The position numbers were made by a program, and so were the translations under genes. Of a DNA stretch of 64,000 nucleotides, positions 9,013-20,840 are shown piece after piece. Source of the DNA: Calvatia gigantea (Eukaryota > Basidiomycota > Agaricomycetes > Agaricales > Lycoperdaceae); contig JACAAK010000003.1 in NCBI GenBank assembly GCA_025093985.1, forward strand, positions 1,364,001-1,428,000, written 5' to 3'. Numbering within the stretch: the first letter of the stretch is position 1; every line of letters starts with the position of its first letter. The notes under the pieces were generated by a model that saw only the letters and a list, made by a program, of their open reading frames with translations, searched no databases and was not told the DNA's origin.

Positions 9013-11550
9013 ATGAGCCGCAGGCCACCCAGCTCATCAAACGACCCGTGGGCTGACGACCCGGTTCCGCCGCAATCGTCCCCTGACCCGATCGCTCGTA
9101 TTCCGGGTGTGGGCTCCCAGCAGCCACAACCCCGCTACCAAACCCGCACCTCGACCCAGGCATCCGCTGGGGAGGGCACGTGCCAACGGTATGCCGCTGT
9201 CCCGATTACAGCACAGCCGCCATCAACAGCCTCCTCGAGTGGTACTGCCCGACCTCAGTCCCATGCTGTTATGTGCGTTACCTTACTTCGCAACCGGGCC
9301 CGGATCGTCTCCACTCAGGGAGAGGTTCAACGCTATAGCCCAGGAGTATTTGACAAGTCTCAATGACTTCTGTGCAGGCTTCGGATTGCTCCCTCGAGTA
9401 GAAGCTCGTGCTTGCCTGAGAAGTCCGAGTTAAATGTCACTGCAGTCCCCAAGGTTGTTAGCCTTGTAGCAGATGAGCGAAGATAAGGAAGCTTGTTACT
9501 AGAATAACCTGAAGTAATACAAAGTACTACTTAAGGTTTATATACTAGCTACGAATAGGCGATGAGAGATTACGTAGTAAGTAGATATGAGTCAATGCGA
9601 ACTACTACAGGTTAATTGGTAATCTAAGGAATCATAGGGATAGGTGAGATGAATACAGAAGAACGAGTATGAGTCATAAGAAGATAGAGTCAGGTAAGGA
9701 GAAGTACGATGATGGGAAAAGATGAGGATGAAACAGGAACATGATTCAGAATGAATCATAAGAAGCAAAGGTAGAAGTACATGTGATAAAATAAATAAAG
9801 AACGGACTGGGGTATACAAGAAGAATGGAAAGTTCGTATGGAAGGTTAATACGTTAATGCGGAGAGTCCGGGGGTGTGGTAAGTTGGTAACACATGCTCC
9901 CTCTCGTGCTACCTCCCCTTCTCCTGTGCCAATGGGGATGGCGGACCCATTCGATGATGACGAAGACGAGGTGGTGGCCCCTGGGGCTGCTGCTTCTGCG
10001 ATCGTCACCGATCCCCCTGGGAGCTCTACTGGCAGAGATATGTCAGTGGAGTCGTTCGGCGATTTGGAGTATGCTCTATCCGTAGCGGCGTTGGCAGGTG
10101 ACGAAGAACACCTTGCTGTGGACGTCCAAGGCACAGCCGAATCCCTGCACAACCTGGCCTCCTGGTTCAGGTCTGTGCATGCTATGCCACTCAACGCAGA
10201 ATCTACCACAGTGGTACTGGGCGCCGCCTTGGCGTTTGTCCAGTCCCTGTCTAACAATGGCTGGTTGGATCGCTCTCCAACTGGTCAGTCTAATCCGAGT
10301 TGGCTCGGAGGTCACGCTGTGGCCAACATTGCCTCTCGCTACGCTCAACCCCTGCCAGCCAGGAGAGCTACTCCCCTGCCTCGGCCATCTGGCTCGGGCG
10401 ATGTTGATGCTGATATGGGAGGCTCCACGCCTAGATCCGGTAGATCGAAGCTGGCCAGAGCTCCCGCACCACCACCTCTGTTTTAGCCCGTCCGTCCTGC
10501 TCGCCGTGAGCGGGATCTTGTCAAGTCGATCTGAAAGAACACAGAGGCGAAGTGCCTTGCCCTGCAGCAGCAACGGAGGAGTGCACCAGTCCAACCTGGT
10601 CCGGTGCACCCTCTTAACATCACCAAGAAGAAGAAGGCAGTGCTGTCCTCATACGCACAGACGCTATCTTCCTCTGGTAAGGGCAAGTCTGCCCAGATCC
10701 CTGTGGTCACGGCCATGCGCGTTGCGCAGTCGTTCCCAGAGCTTGAACCCAAACGAGTCATGGCTATGGCTCGTGAGGCTGAACCCTCAGCGCAAGGCAA
10801 GTCCAAGCACCCTGACAATGTCACAGCTGGTCCCAACCGTCGGCAACTCCTCATGACTGCGGTCGCTGTGCCAGAAGGTGCCCCCCGCCCTCAGACTAAT
10901 CACTTTGTTGAAGTTATCAACAGAGGCCTTGTACAAGCTCGTGTCCGTTGCAGGATCGAGTCAGTTCGCTCAAGCACGGCCAATTCTTGGTCGTTGCTCA
11001 CCAACTTCGCCCCCACCCTGAAGGATGTCGCCATCATCGACGAGTGGGCTCATAAGGTGGTTGCTGAGGGCGTTAAGCTCCAGCTCCGTGTCCCCGACTC
11101 CACGTCCTACATCAGGATCGTGGATATCACTTTCATCGATGAACTCGGCCACAAAGCCATGACCGTCGAATGCCTCCTGGGCCATCTGTCGAAGTCTCCG
11201 CATCGCGAGGACTTCGCCATGCTGTCTCACACCCCACGCATTTCACGCAACTCCGCCAGCTCTGACACCTGCACAGCTTGGCTTGACTTAGCTGACTCTA
11301 AGACCGGCACTCGGATGAAGCGTCTTGTGGGGCGCACTATCCAAATTGGAACGCACTCCTGCCGTGTGCAGCAGGTGTCTGCCCGTACCGGGGTCCCCTG
11401 GTGTCAGCGCTGCTGGTACTGGGGCCACCCCACTGCTATCTGTCGATCCCGGTCGAACAGGTGCCCTATCTGCACTGGGCCTCACACCTCTGAGAACCAC
11501 CACGCTGTCGCCGGCTGTTGTCATCCCAAGGATCTCAACAAGGCTACCCC
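9013..11550 (+). pseudogene. LINE-e ORF1, interrupted by a solo LTR
   Basis: ORF1 starts MSRRPPSSSNDPW. Removing the LTR (9267-9892) and one copy of its 5-bp duplication keeps the frame. An acidic, Ser/Pro-rich N-terminus is followed by a central domain (NHFVEVINRGLVQARVRC, WAHKVVAEGVKLQLRVP). Then come CCHC motifs CQRCWYWGHPTAIC and CPICTGPH..., typical of Tad1-clade ORF1 RNA-binding proteins. Stops are TAG 10484-10486 (Gln in the other copies) and TGA 10532-10534. The same TGA occurs in the copies at 31035-31037 and 45501-45503. The gene is cut at 11550, in the second zinc motif, and fused to ORF2 sequence. Confidence 0.87.
9267..9892 (-). repeat. solo LTR, gypsy-2 family
   Basis: A 626-bp sequence has TGTTA...TAACA ends and is flanked by CATGC at 9262-9266 and 9893-9897. 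It is the same sequence as the gypsy-2 LTR at 60459-61083. On the element's sense strand (minus) it has a TATA-like TAGTATATAAACC (near 9553), as expected of an LTR promoter. It arose by LTR-LTR recombination after insertion into LINE-e ORF1. Confidence 0.92.
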
Positions 11551-12894
11551 CCTCGCTGTAAGGCGGCCCTTAAGAGCCTGAACGTCATGCAGAGACAGGC
11601 GGCCCTGTGGATTACAGGTGCTTTCCGGACTGCTCCTACTGGGGCCGCGGAGTCATTCACGGGTCTCATACCCATCCAGCTTCACATACAGAAGCTTGCT
11701 GTCAGGTCAGACTACAGGATTAAGACCCTGTCACCTAACCATCCCCTCAGGGCCCTTATGAGCCCTGAATATTCCGGGTCTGCTAAGCTGCACACTCGTT
11801 CTATTGGTCTTATGTCTCCTGCGGCTCGCAAGAAGACTAAGGGCTCCTTAATCCAGGCTGATGCCAACCTGGTAAACCTCGTCAAGGAGTTCGAGCCTAT
11901 GGCTTCAATTAATCGGCCCGGATATCGCCTGATGGACTGCCACCCTGACCAGGTGTCGTTCATGGAGGTGAGACTCAATGCGGAGGGTAATACCAACCCT
12001 GAGCATATGTATGCTCTCAACGCGCACCTTAGGGAGTGCAGAGAGGATGACGGGATTGTTCATATGGCGACAGACGCAAGTCTGCCGCTTCATGGCAAGT
12101 TCCAGGCAGTTTCATCTGCCCATGTCTATTGCCAACGGGAGTGCCTTCGGGAGATCACTCGCGTGGCAGGCCGGGTTACAGTACCTGATGCTGAGCTCAT
12201 GGCCATTGCACTTGGCATTCACTTTGCTCTCAAGCAGGGTGACGTCAGGCTCATATGCGTATTCACTGACTCTATTGTGTCAGCGAAGCTCGCAGTTGAT
12301 CCGTCTACACACTCTGGGCAGATGCTGTCCCAAGGGGTATGTGTGGCACTGAAGCAATGGCTCTCTGGGGATCCACAGAGGGGTATTGAATTTCTCGCTG
12401 TCCCTTCTTCCGAGAAGTGGGAGTTCCACCATGCTGTTCACCGGCATGTCACCTTGTTCCCTCAGGTCGCTTATGGCCCGAGGCCGTTCACTTCCATTGC
12501 CCGCCTGCGCAAAGAGGTGGTCGATGATGTTCTGGAGTCATGGCGCCAGCTGTACTCTACCTCTTTTTATAAGGGGCGTAGTAATATGGATCTCGCCTCT
12601 GGGGCTGACCCATCTGTTCCGGGGAAGCCGACCTACCTTTCTGGTGGGCCCTGGCTCCCCCATGTTAGCGGCTCTAACTCACTCTGTGCGAGGGCCGTGC
12701 GTGCTGTTACTGGTCATGCTCCGATTGGGTCGTACCGAGTACGATTCTTTCCTACTGAAGGCGTTGGCTACTCGTGTGGCGCCGCTCTTGAGGGGCACTA
12801 TCACATTTTCGTCAGGTGTCCCAACCACAAGAGGGAACTTGACAGACCTCCTCAGACCATTCGTGAGCTGATTGACTTCCTGAACGCGAACCCT
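11551..12894 (+). pseudogene. LINE-f ORF2 fragment: RT end, RNase H, C-terminus
   Basis: This open segment of ~448 codons encodes the post-RT region (CKAALKSLN), RNase H (VHMATDASL, the acidic Glu in DAELMAI, VFTDSIVS) and the C-terminal Cys/His region. It stops ten codons short of the normal end. It is joined upstream to ORF1 of LINE-e (11550/11551) and downstream to endonuclease sequence of LINE-g (12894/12895), neither join having poly(A) or a duplication. The order ORF1 - ORF2 end - EN is not natural for one LINE. Confidence 0.83.
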
Positions 12895-15800
12895 CGATGG
12901 CGTCCCGCATCACCACCGACCCGCCCAGCAGCTCCTGGAAGCTGCCGATGACCTCGGCCTTGGGATCTGGTTACCAGATTCCAGGGCTCCTACTCATGTA
13001 CCTCGAGATCCGACCAAGCGCCAATCGGTGATTGATCTGATCTTTATCTCCGATCTCAGGTGGCGCATCGCGCGCCCCCAGATCAGATCGGATCTAACAG
13101 GCCCGTCAGACCACCATCCGCTGTCTGTCACGATCCCTATCCGCCCTGAAGACATCACGAATGTCAGAAGGGCCTTCCCCAAGAACTCAGCAGCGACTGC
13201 GGAATTGCAGTTCCTTGATGAGATCAGAGAAGGGGTGTATGGTCTTCATGATCATCCCCTTAATTCAGCTCAGGATGTTAACGTCCTGGCATCGGCCATT
13301 GGGTCGGTGTTCTCTGCAGCGTGGCATCGCCACACTGTGGAGGTGCACATTTCCGCAAAGTCTCAACCCTGGTGGGATGAGGATTGCAGAGTCGCCCTTC
13401 AGGCCCATAGGGATTCTTCGGACCCTGCGGACTGGAAGGCATTTCAACGCGTTGTGGCGTCTAAGAAGCGCAAATTCTTCGATGAGAAGATTGAGGAAAT
13501 TGCTGAGACCAACAAGCGCCCTTGGGACCTTATGGAATGGGTCAAGGCTCGCAAGTTGCCTGTGTGCGAGGCTATCTCCTATCAGGGGGAGCCTTGTCAC
13601 ACTATGGACTCCCTTTGGGAGGCCCTTCACAGTACCTACAACTCCGCTTCCGGGCGGGAGTGTGATACCCCCGTTATTGATCCGCTCCCTATGCTACCGC
13701 GGCGGGAATGGGTGGACTTCTCAGCCAAGGAACTGGTGGACGCTCTGTCTGCCTGCTCTAAGGTTTCAGCGCCGGGCCCCGACCACGTTACATGGAGGAT
13801 GCTCAAACAGATCGTGCTTGGGGATGCCCTGCCGGTCTTCGTACGTCTAGCTAGCGCCTGTATTCGTTTAGGTTGCTGGCCGGAGTATTTTAAAGAATCT
13901 ATGTCGGTCATTATCCCTAAGCCGGGTAAGCCTGCATATTCTACACCCAAGGCCTTTAGGCCTATAGTTCTTCTCAACACGCTGGGTAAGCTGTTTGAGA
14001 AAATGATCGCGACTAGGCTCCAGTTTGACTCTGTCAAATTTGGGGTCTTTCACCCTAATCAGCTCGGAGGTGTGATCCAACGATCCACTGAAGATGCTGG
14101 CCTGATGCTGACCCACATCGTAAGAGCGGGTTGGGCTAAGGGCCTCAGGACTAGCGTTGTGGCTTTTGACATAGTGCAGTTCTTCCCGTCGTTGCACCAT
14201 GATATGCTGGTGGCAATACTCCGCAAGCAAGGATTCGCCCCTGAGTTGGTTGAGTTCTTTGCGCACTACCTGGTAGGACGGAAGACCCAGTACTGCTGGG
14301 ATTCTTTCAAGTCCGAACCATTTCCATCGGATGTGGGAGTGGGGCAGGGATCTGCCCTCTCTCCCGTCCTGTCGGCCTTATACATAGCTCCGCTTATGTG
14401 GCTTTTCGACAGGGAGGCGTCACGTCTGGGGACGACTCTTCTGTCATATGTCGATGATGGCACCATCATTGCCCAGTCGAGGGACTGGGGATCTAACCTT
14501 GTGGCTCTTAAGGAGGCATATGGTATTATATTCAGGCTCTTTGAGCGCTTTGCCTTGGTACTTGAGCATGACAAGTCTGAGGTCTTTCACTTCTCCCGTA
14601 AGCATGGGGATGATAATCCACCAATAGACCTGGGCTTTGCCCCGTTCACTGGTGATACGCCACTCCGGCCCAAGCCTTATTGGAGGTATTTGGGCTTTTA
14701 CTTCAACTGCGCCCTTACTTTCAAGGAGCATGTTCGTTACTACTCTACTAAAGCACTCTCCACAGTGAAGGCCATGAAGATGCTTGGTAATTCTACAAGG
14801 GGCTTGCGGCCTATGCAGAAGCGCCTCCTTTATCGGTCGTGTGTTGTCCCCATTGCAACATACGGCTTTAAACTCTGGTTCTTCAAGGGCTCTCGCTGTA
14901 AGGCGGCCCTTAAGAGTCTGAATATCATGCAGAGATGGGCGGCCCTGTGGATTACAGGCGCTTTCCGGACTGCTCCTACTGGGGCCGCAGAGTCATTCGC
15001 GGGTCTCATACCCATCCAGCTTCACATACAGAAGCTTGCTGTCAGGTCGGACTACAGGATTAAGACCCTGTCACCTAACCATCCCCTCAGGGCCCTTATG
15101 AGCCCTGAATATTCTGGGTCTGCTAAGCTGCACGCTCGTTCTATCGGCCTTATGTCTCCTGCGATTTGCAAGAAGACTAAGGGCTCCTTAATCCAGGCTG
15201 ATACCAGCCTGGTGAACCTCGTCGAGGAGTTTGAGCCTATGGCTTCAATTAATCGACCCGGATACCGCCTGATGGACTGTCACCCTGACCAGGTGTCGTT
15301 CATGGAGGTGAAACTCAATGCGGAGGGTAACACTGACCCCGAGCATATGTATGCTCTCAACGCGCGCCTTAGGGAGTGCAGGGAGGACCTCGGGATTGTC
15401 CATATGGCGACGGACGCAAGTCTGCCGCTTCAGGGCAAGTTCCAGGCAGTTTCATCTGCCCATGTCTATCGCCAGCGGGAGTGTCTCCGAGAGATCACTC
15501 GCGTGGCAGGCCGAGTTACAGCGCCTGATGCTGAGCTCATGGCCATTGCACTTGGCATTCATTTTGCTCTTAAGCAGGATGACGTCAGGCTTATACGTGT
15601 ATTCACTGACTCTATTGCGTCAGCGAAGCTCGCAGTTGATCCGTCTACACATTCCGGGCAGATGCTGTCCCAAGGGGTGTGTGTGGCGCTTAAACAATGG
15701 CTCTCTGGGGATCCCCGGAGAGGCATTGAATTCCTCGCTGTCCCTTCTTCCGAGAAGTGGGAGTTCCACCATGCTGTTCACCGGCATGTCACCTCGTTCC

Positions 15801-17008
15801 CTCAGGTTGCTTATGGTCTGAGGCCGTTCACTTCCATTGCCCGCCTGCGTAAAGAGGCGGTCGACGATGTTCTAGAGTCATGGCGTCAGCTGTACTCTAC
15901 CTCTTCTTACAAGGGGCATAGTAATATGGACCTTGCCTCCGGGGCAGATCCATCTATTCCGGGGAAGCCGACCTACCTTTCTGGTGGGCCATGGCTCCCT
16001 CACGTTAGCGGCTCTAACTCACTTTGTGTGAGGGCCGTGCGTGCCGTCACAGGTCATGCTCCGATTGGGTCGTACCGCGTACGATTCTTTCCTACTGAAA
16101 GCGTTGGCTGTTCGTGTGGTGCCGCTCTCGAGGGGCGCTATCACATATTCGTCAGGTGTCCCAAACACAAAAGGGAGCTTGACAGACCTCCTCAGACCAT
16201 TCGTGAGCTGATAGACTTCCTGAATGCGAACCCCGGGGCGTTTGTGTTCAGACCAGACGATGCTGGGATCGGTTGAGCCAGCGCGTGCGGGGGGTCCCTG
16301 CGGTGTCGCTGGTCTTCTGACCTACTGGGTGGAGAAGTCGCAAGGCAACAGGGGTTGGGTCCCTGGGGGGTGCTTCTGGCCTCGGCTGGTGGTGCTCCTT
16401 TCCTGGGCCTGGTTAGGGGCTTCGCAGGGGGCGGAGGCATAAAACAACGGGGGTGGGGTCCCCGGGTGGCGGTGCGGGTTTGTCCTGCTAAGCTGCTTTC
16501 TTGGGCACCGTCTAGGCGGCGCTTCGAGTTGCTACCCTGCCCGCTGTGTTGCTCTGGATCAGGGCTGGGCTGATACCCTTTCACTTGGGAAGTTGGGGGT
16601 AAGGTGGCTCCAAGCGGGGGCTCCTTGCGCTGGCTCTCCTGACTACATCTGTCCCCTCTCGGGCGCTCGGCTGCCGCTGCCGCTGGGCTCGCCGCTTGTG
16701 GGATGATCAGGGCACCACCGCAGAGCGGCGGTGCGTCACTGGGTGTACACCACAAGACCTGGGTGACTGGGTCTTCCTCAGTGTGATGGGCATTTCGGGC
16801 AACCAGGGGATTTGGCAAGTAAGGGGTGGTCTGGTCTGGTCTGAGTTAGCGCTTGGGTTGGGTTGGGCCGCTTCTGAACAGTAGATTACTCTTAACTCAT
16901 CGGACCTTGTAGTTGGGGCTTTGTACTTAGCTACACGTGGACTGCGATCGGGCACCGCGTTATAAATTGGCACAAGCCATGATATAAAAAAAAAAAAAAA
17001 AAAAAAAA
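12895..17008 (+). mobile_element. LINE-g: best preserved LINE copy, lacking the 5' part
   Basis: This 4.1-kb segment runs from the middle of the endonuclease to poly(A) at 16986-17008. It includes 709 nt of 3' UTR with the hairpin at about 16714-16734 (CACCACCG/CGGCGGTG). The poly(A) abuts copia-A RNase H sequence at 17009. No target duplication is visible because the left side is a LINE-LINE junction. Confidence 0.9.
12896..16276 (+). CDS. LINE ORF2 (partial EN, RT, RNase H, C-terminal Cys/His)
   Basis: An uninterrupted frame of 1126 codons (TGA included) starts inside the APE endonuclease at DGVPHHHRP. Endonuclease motifs present are VIDLIFISDLRW and TGPSDHHPLSV; the N-terminal catalytic residues are missing. 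RT follows (GPDHVTWRMLKQI, IIPKPGK, FDIVQFFPSLHHDM, YVDDGTI at 14447-14467). RNase H comes next (MATDASL near 15404, DAELMAIALG, FTDSIAS near 15604), then the CSCGAALEGRY...HIFVRCPKHK Cys/His motif. RT followed by RNase H with an APE-type EN fits the Tad1 clade of fungal LINEs. No ATG-started full protein can be made here, but it is the most intact ORF2 in the window and a good reference for the family. Confidence 0.93.
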   Translation, partial: DGVPHHHRPAQQLLEAADDLGLGIWLPDSRAPTHVPRDPTKRQSVIDLIFISDLRWRIARPQIRSDLTGPSDHHPLSVTIPIRPEDITNVRRAFPKNSAATAELQFLDEIREGVYGLHDHPLNSAQDVNVLASAIGSVFSAAWHRHTVEVHISAKSQPWWDEDCRVALQAHRDSSDPADWKAFQRVVASKKRKFFDEKIEEIAETNKRPWDLMEWVKARKLPVCEAISYQGEPCHTMDSLWEALHSTYNSASGRECDTPVIDPLPMLPRREWVDFSAKELVDALSACSKVSAPGPDHVTWRMLKQIVLGDALPVFVRLASACIRLGCWPEYFKESMSVIIPKPGKPAYSTPKAFRPIVLLNTLGKLFEKMIATRLQFDSVKFGVFHPNQLGGVIQRSTEDAGLMLTHIVRAGWAKGLRTSVVAFDIVQFFPSLHHDMLVAILRKQGFAPELVEFFAHYLVGRKTQYCWDSFKSEPFPSDVGVGQGSALSPVLSALYIAPLMWLFDREASRLGTTLLSYVDDGTIIAQSRDWGSNLVALKEAYGIIFRLFERFALVLEHDKSEVFHFSRKHGDDNPPIDLGFAPFTGDTPLRPKPYWRYLGFYFNCALTFKEHVRYYSTKALSTVKAMKMLGNSTRGLRPMQKRLLYRSCVVPIATYGFKLWFFKGSRCKAALKSLNIMQRWAALWITGAFRTAPTGAAESFAGLIPIQLHIQKLAVRSDYRIKTLSPNHPLRALMSPEYSGSAKLHARSIGLMSPAICKKTKGSLIQADTSLVNLVEEFEPMASINRPGYRLMDCHPDQVSFMEVKLNAEGNTDPEHMYALNARLRECREDLGIVHMATDASLPLQGKFQAVSSAHVYRQRECLREITRVAGRVTAPDAELMAIALGIHFALKQDDVRLIRVFTDSIASAKLAVDPSTHSGQMLSQGVCVALKQWLSGDPRRGIEFLAVPSSEKWEFHHAVHRHVTSFPQVAYGLRPFTSIARLRKEAVDDVLESWRQLYSTSSYKGHSNMDLASGADPSIPGKPTYLSGGPWLPHVSGSNSLCVRAVRAVTGHAPIGSYRVRFFPTESVGCSCGAALEGRYHIFVRCPKHKRELDRPPQTIRELIDFLNANPGAFVFRPDDAGIG

Positions 17009-17468
17009 CAGCATCTCGAAGCCAGAAGAACCTCAAGTCCAGGTGCTTCATCCGTCCATGGTGCTCTGGGTTCTTCGCTACACAAATTCCTGACTTGTTG
17101 TCAATGTAGAGTGTCGAGGAAAGGGAAGGGGGATAGCCAAACTCTGTCAGGATGTTCCTCATCCACATGATCTCCTTGCCACCCTCAACTGCAGCAACAT
17201 ACTCAGCCTCAGTAGAGGACAGAGTCACAAAAGGCTGGCGCTTTGAGCACCATCCTACAGCCCCACCACTCACTAGAGTCACATAACCGCCTGTAGCACG
17301 TCCTGTGGCCTTGCAGGAGCCATGGGAAGCATCAGAGAAGGTCTGGAATAGCTCTGGGTTGTCATTACCCTTGTAGACAAGCTTGTACTCAACAGTTCCC
17401 TTCAGATAGCAAAATAAGTGCTTTACAGCAGCCCAGTGCCTCGGAGATGGGTTGTGATTGAACCTCCC
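17009..17468 (-). pseudogene. copia-A RNase H domain
   Basis: An open frame on the minus strand begins RFNHNPSPRHWAAVKHL. It continues through FSDASHGSCKATGRATGG, STEAEYVAAVEGGKE, IDNKSG and KHLDLRFFWLRD, the standard copia RNase H. It is out of frame with the upstream integrase part because of the RT deletion at about 17468. It ends at the LINE-g poly(A), so the terminal DEQLADILTKAV region seen in copia-B is lost. Confidence 0.88.
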
Positions 17469-19887
17469 AAGGCAGGACGAAATGTAGGGGCAAAAACCTC
17501 AGTGTAATCATAGCCAGGGCGCTGAGAATAGCCCTTAGCAACTAAGCGGGCTTTGTGGCGCTCTACAGAGCCATCAGGATTGCGCTTGACCTTGAAGACC
17601 CATCCAGAGTTGACCAGCTTCTTTCCAGGAGGTAGCTCAACTAGTTCCCAGGTGTTGTTGGACTCCAGGGCGAAGATTTCGTCGTCACAAGCTCTAGACC
17701 AGTCCTGGGCATCAGGGGACCTCATAGCAACCTTATAGGTGCGAGGATCAGGCCCAGAAACAGTCCCAGCAAACTCCACCTCTTGATATCCACTGTCAGC
17801 CCAATAGACAGCTTCCTGATCGTCAAAATCGTCCTCCTCGGGCTCAGGAGACAGCTTGATCCTCCACCACTCTCCTGGCGGTTTCCTGGAGCAATTTGAG
17901 CGCCTAGGAAGGTGTGGAGGCTCAATTACTGGGGGAACACTGGGAGGAGTGCTGGGGAGCTGTACAGGAGCTGTAGGAGGTGTCACAGGAGGCTCTGAGG
18001 GTTCAGGACTGTGGACTTGTGGGGGCTGAAGCTGAGATGGTGATGAGATGATGCTATCTTTGCAGGAACCTTCTTGAAGAGGAAGTGGATGGACTGATGG
18101 TGCTCTGGGAGCCTCAGGAGCATCCGGAGCGGGCTGGGGTGACTCAGGCAGGTAGTCTACATCACCCCCCTCATCTTCAAGAAGTGGGAGCATCTGGGAA
18201 GGTCCAGGAGACAAGATAGACGAGGTAGAAGGTGGTGAGACTTCAGGGGAGGATGGAGGGCCAGCAAATGATGGTATGGTGTTCATTTTTGCTCTAGATA
18301 GTCCAGGGAAGTATCTCTCGTCAAAATCTGCACGCTCTGAGATCCTGGTTTGCCTAGTAGTAGGGTTATAGAACTTCCAACCTTTGTAGCCAGTGGGATA
18401 TCCAATAAAAACGCATTTTTCGAAGTGAGGCTGCAAAGAATTTCGCTTATCTCGCTGTATATGCACATAGGCAGTACACCCCCACACTCTGAGGTGCGAA
18501 ACATCGGGTTTTTGCTTGTAGAAGGCCTCAAAAGGTGTGGTTTTTGGTAGAGCGGAGGTAGGGAGCCTATTCCACACATGGACCATGGCAGCTATGCATT
18601 CACCCCAAAAACTCGCTGGCAAACTGGACTCCGAGAGCATGGCAGTGATTCTCTCACCCATAGTCCTATTAGCCCTCTCAGCAAGACCATTCTGCTGGGG
18701 CCTATTTCGCACAGAATGCCTCCTCTCGATGCCACACAGCCTTGTGAACTCCAGGAAGGCATTAGACATGTATTCACCACCTTTATCATCCTGTAGAGCG
18801 CAGATTTTGACTCCCAGTTGGTTCTCAGCCCAATATTTGTAGGTTTTGAATGCTTCAAAGGCTTCTGACTTGGATTTAAGCAGATACACCGCCCGGAATC
18901 GCGTAGAATCGTCTATAAAGGTGATCCAGTACTTGTAGCCTTGGTGGGTAGCTGCTGGAAGTGGTCCATGCAAATCTGAGTGCACTAGAGCCAGTGGGGA
19001 GCGATTATGGCTGGTGGAGGAGGGAAATGGATGGGAATGCATCTTTCCTGCAAGACAGGGCTCACAGATGGGGTCAGGGGACGCCTCAGACTCCAGTTTA
19101 AGGCCTGTAACAAGCTCCTGACTGATCATTCTCTTCACATCTGCATAATTGTGGTGCACAAAGCGTCTATGCCACAAGGAGAGGTCTACAGGGAGTGTGG
19201 AGAGGTGAAATGCGGTCTCTGAAGCGATTGTAGTGCCATCTAACAGTGCTGAGTGGCCTGGAGTGATTCTAGCCTTGAAAAGCGCCTTTTTGCCCTTATA
19301 AAACACCATAGAGGTTGCACCAATGCTGATATTAACTCTGGAGTGATGAGTAAGGTATAAACATGATAGTAGGTTGCTCCGAAGGTCTGGGACATGTAGG
19401 ACTCTCGAAAACTCGACCTCTCTAACCCTTTTCCCTTCCAACACAGGCTGAAACACCACAGAACCTACTCCAGCTGAGTAGACAATGGAATTGTCAGCTA
19501 AGCAGATGGGAATGCGACTGGGGGAGTAGGACTTGAACCAGTGGCGATGTGGGGTCATATGAGAAGTGGCCCCTGTGTCTGCAAGCCAATGGAAGTCAGC
19601 ATCAAGCTGTAGAGGTGAAGAGGGTGAGGGTGACGAAGAACTTGCATTTCCGGCGAATTCCCGGGCCTGTTGCGCTCCGCCTGCTGTAGGCGACGAGGGG
19701 GGGTCCTGAGGAGTGTCCTGTGCGCGTTTTGCGTGATTCCGACAACACCTTGATGAGTTATTGGCAATTTGCTCAGTAGTCTTCTCCTGGGCTTGCTTTT
19801 GAGCTGCCTCGAATGCCCAGCACTTCTGGATAGTGTGTCCGGACTTGTGACAAAAATCGCATTTTCCGGATGAAGGAGGGGGCTGGG
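17423..19887 (-). pseudogene. copia-A zinc knuckle, protease and integrase
   Basis: A continuous minus-strand frame starts at the LTR insertion with CDFCHKSGHTIQKC (the Gag CCHC knuckle). The protease LADTGATSHM is at about 19573. The GAG-pre-integrase HHCC motif follows (WHRRFVHHN...CEPCLAGK), then the integrase core (HSDLHGPLP, DDKGGEYMS, RPQQNGLAERANR) and a Pro-rich linker. The first RT residues are present (WVFKVKRNPDGSVERHKARL, YDYTEVFAPTFRP). After FRPAL the frame runs into RNase H-region DNA in the wrong frame and stops. The RT palm with its catalytic aspartates is deleted. Confidence 0.9.
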
Positions 19888-20180
19888 TGTTAGATGTGGT
19901 CTCATCAGTCCTATAGATAGATTGGGACTTATCACTGACGGAGTTTTAGTCAGGTGATGAGTCACATGACACAGGTGGACTTGTAGCTTCCTGTGGACGC
20001 TTTGAGAGCCTTTAGTCTCTTACAGTTGTCCACAGGTGAGCAAAGTATTGTAACTTCATTATCTAGTCTCTTACAGTTGTCCACAGTAATTGTGGATTTC
20101 CTCCTTTAATATTAATCCAATAGACTTCGTTCCACCACTGTTAGGACCGTCTCAACGTCCCCCACGCGCACCTCTTTACA
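19888..20180 (+). repeat. solo LTR, copia-A family
   Basis: This 293-bp LTR (TGTTAGATG...TTTACA) is flanked by CTGGG at 19883-19887 and 20181-20185. It is nearly identical to the reverse complement of 20966-21258 (I count about three differences). It interrupts copia-A gag just before the zinc knuckle. Confidence 0.94.
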
Positions 20181-20185
20181 CTGGG

Positions 20186-20840
20186 AGCGTGCGGAAAAGG
20201 CTGTGGAGGAGCTGACAGTGTCCTGGGCACGTCTGCGGCGTTGAATATCCTCTGTGACAAAAGCCTGGTGCACAGCAGCCTTGTCAAGTTTGTCCATGAG
20301 GAGGAGGGAGGAGGTGAAGGAGGCAAATTCTTCAGATGGGAGGGCTCTAATGAGGGACATGGAGGCTAGTTCTTCATCAAGCTGGGTGAGGGTGAAGTCC
20401 ACAGGCCTGAGGTCCTTGATAGTCTTCACTGCATCTTCAACTCTGTTGATAAGGGACTGTAGGGACTCCTCCTCGAGTTTCCGGATGGTAAAGAGGTCAT
20501 CATAGGCATTGAATCACATTCCTGGACGCTTTTGGAGGTGCACAGACTGTAGGGAGGTCCACATCTTGACTGGGTCATCCTGGATGCCATTGAAGTGAAT
20601 CCTCTGGTCAGCCTCCACCATAAGGAAGAGCCAACCCGCAGCTCTGTCTGCCTTAGCCTCCCAGGCATCCTGAGCAGCCAGCTCAGCCTCAGTGGGGGTT
20701 TTAGACATGGCAGGGGGGGAGACTTTTCCAGAAACAATCCTCCACAGACTACTAGCCCTCAACCATGCCTCCATCTCGCCAGCCCAAGTAGAGTAGTTTG
20801 TCCCACATAGCTTCGCAAAGTTTGGTCCGGATTGAGCCAT
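20186..20840 (-). pseudogene. copia-A Gag, N-terminal part
   Basis: On the minus strand it begins MAQSGPNFAKLCGTNYSTWA, a typical copia Gag start (UBN2-like). The frame is open except for TGA at 20516-20514 (RPGM then stop then FNAYDDL), which fits an Arg CGA changed at a CpG. It continues to the solo LTR with FTLTQLDEELASMSLI and FVTEDIQRRRRA, and resumes beyond it at the CCHC knuckle. Confidence 0.87.

Noticed and set aside
9592..10257. 221-codon minus-strand ORF
   Set aside because: Antisense to LINE-e ORF1 and to the solo LTR; low-complexity translation and no family features.
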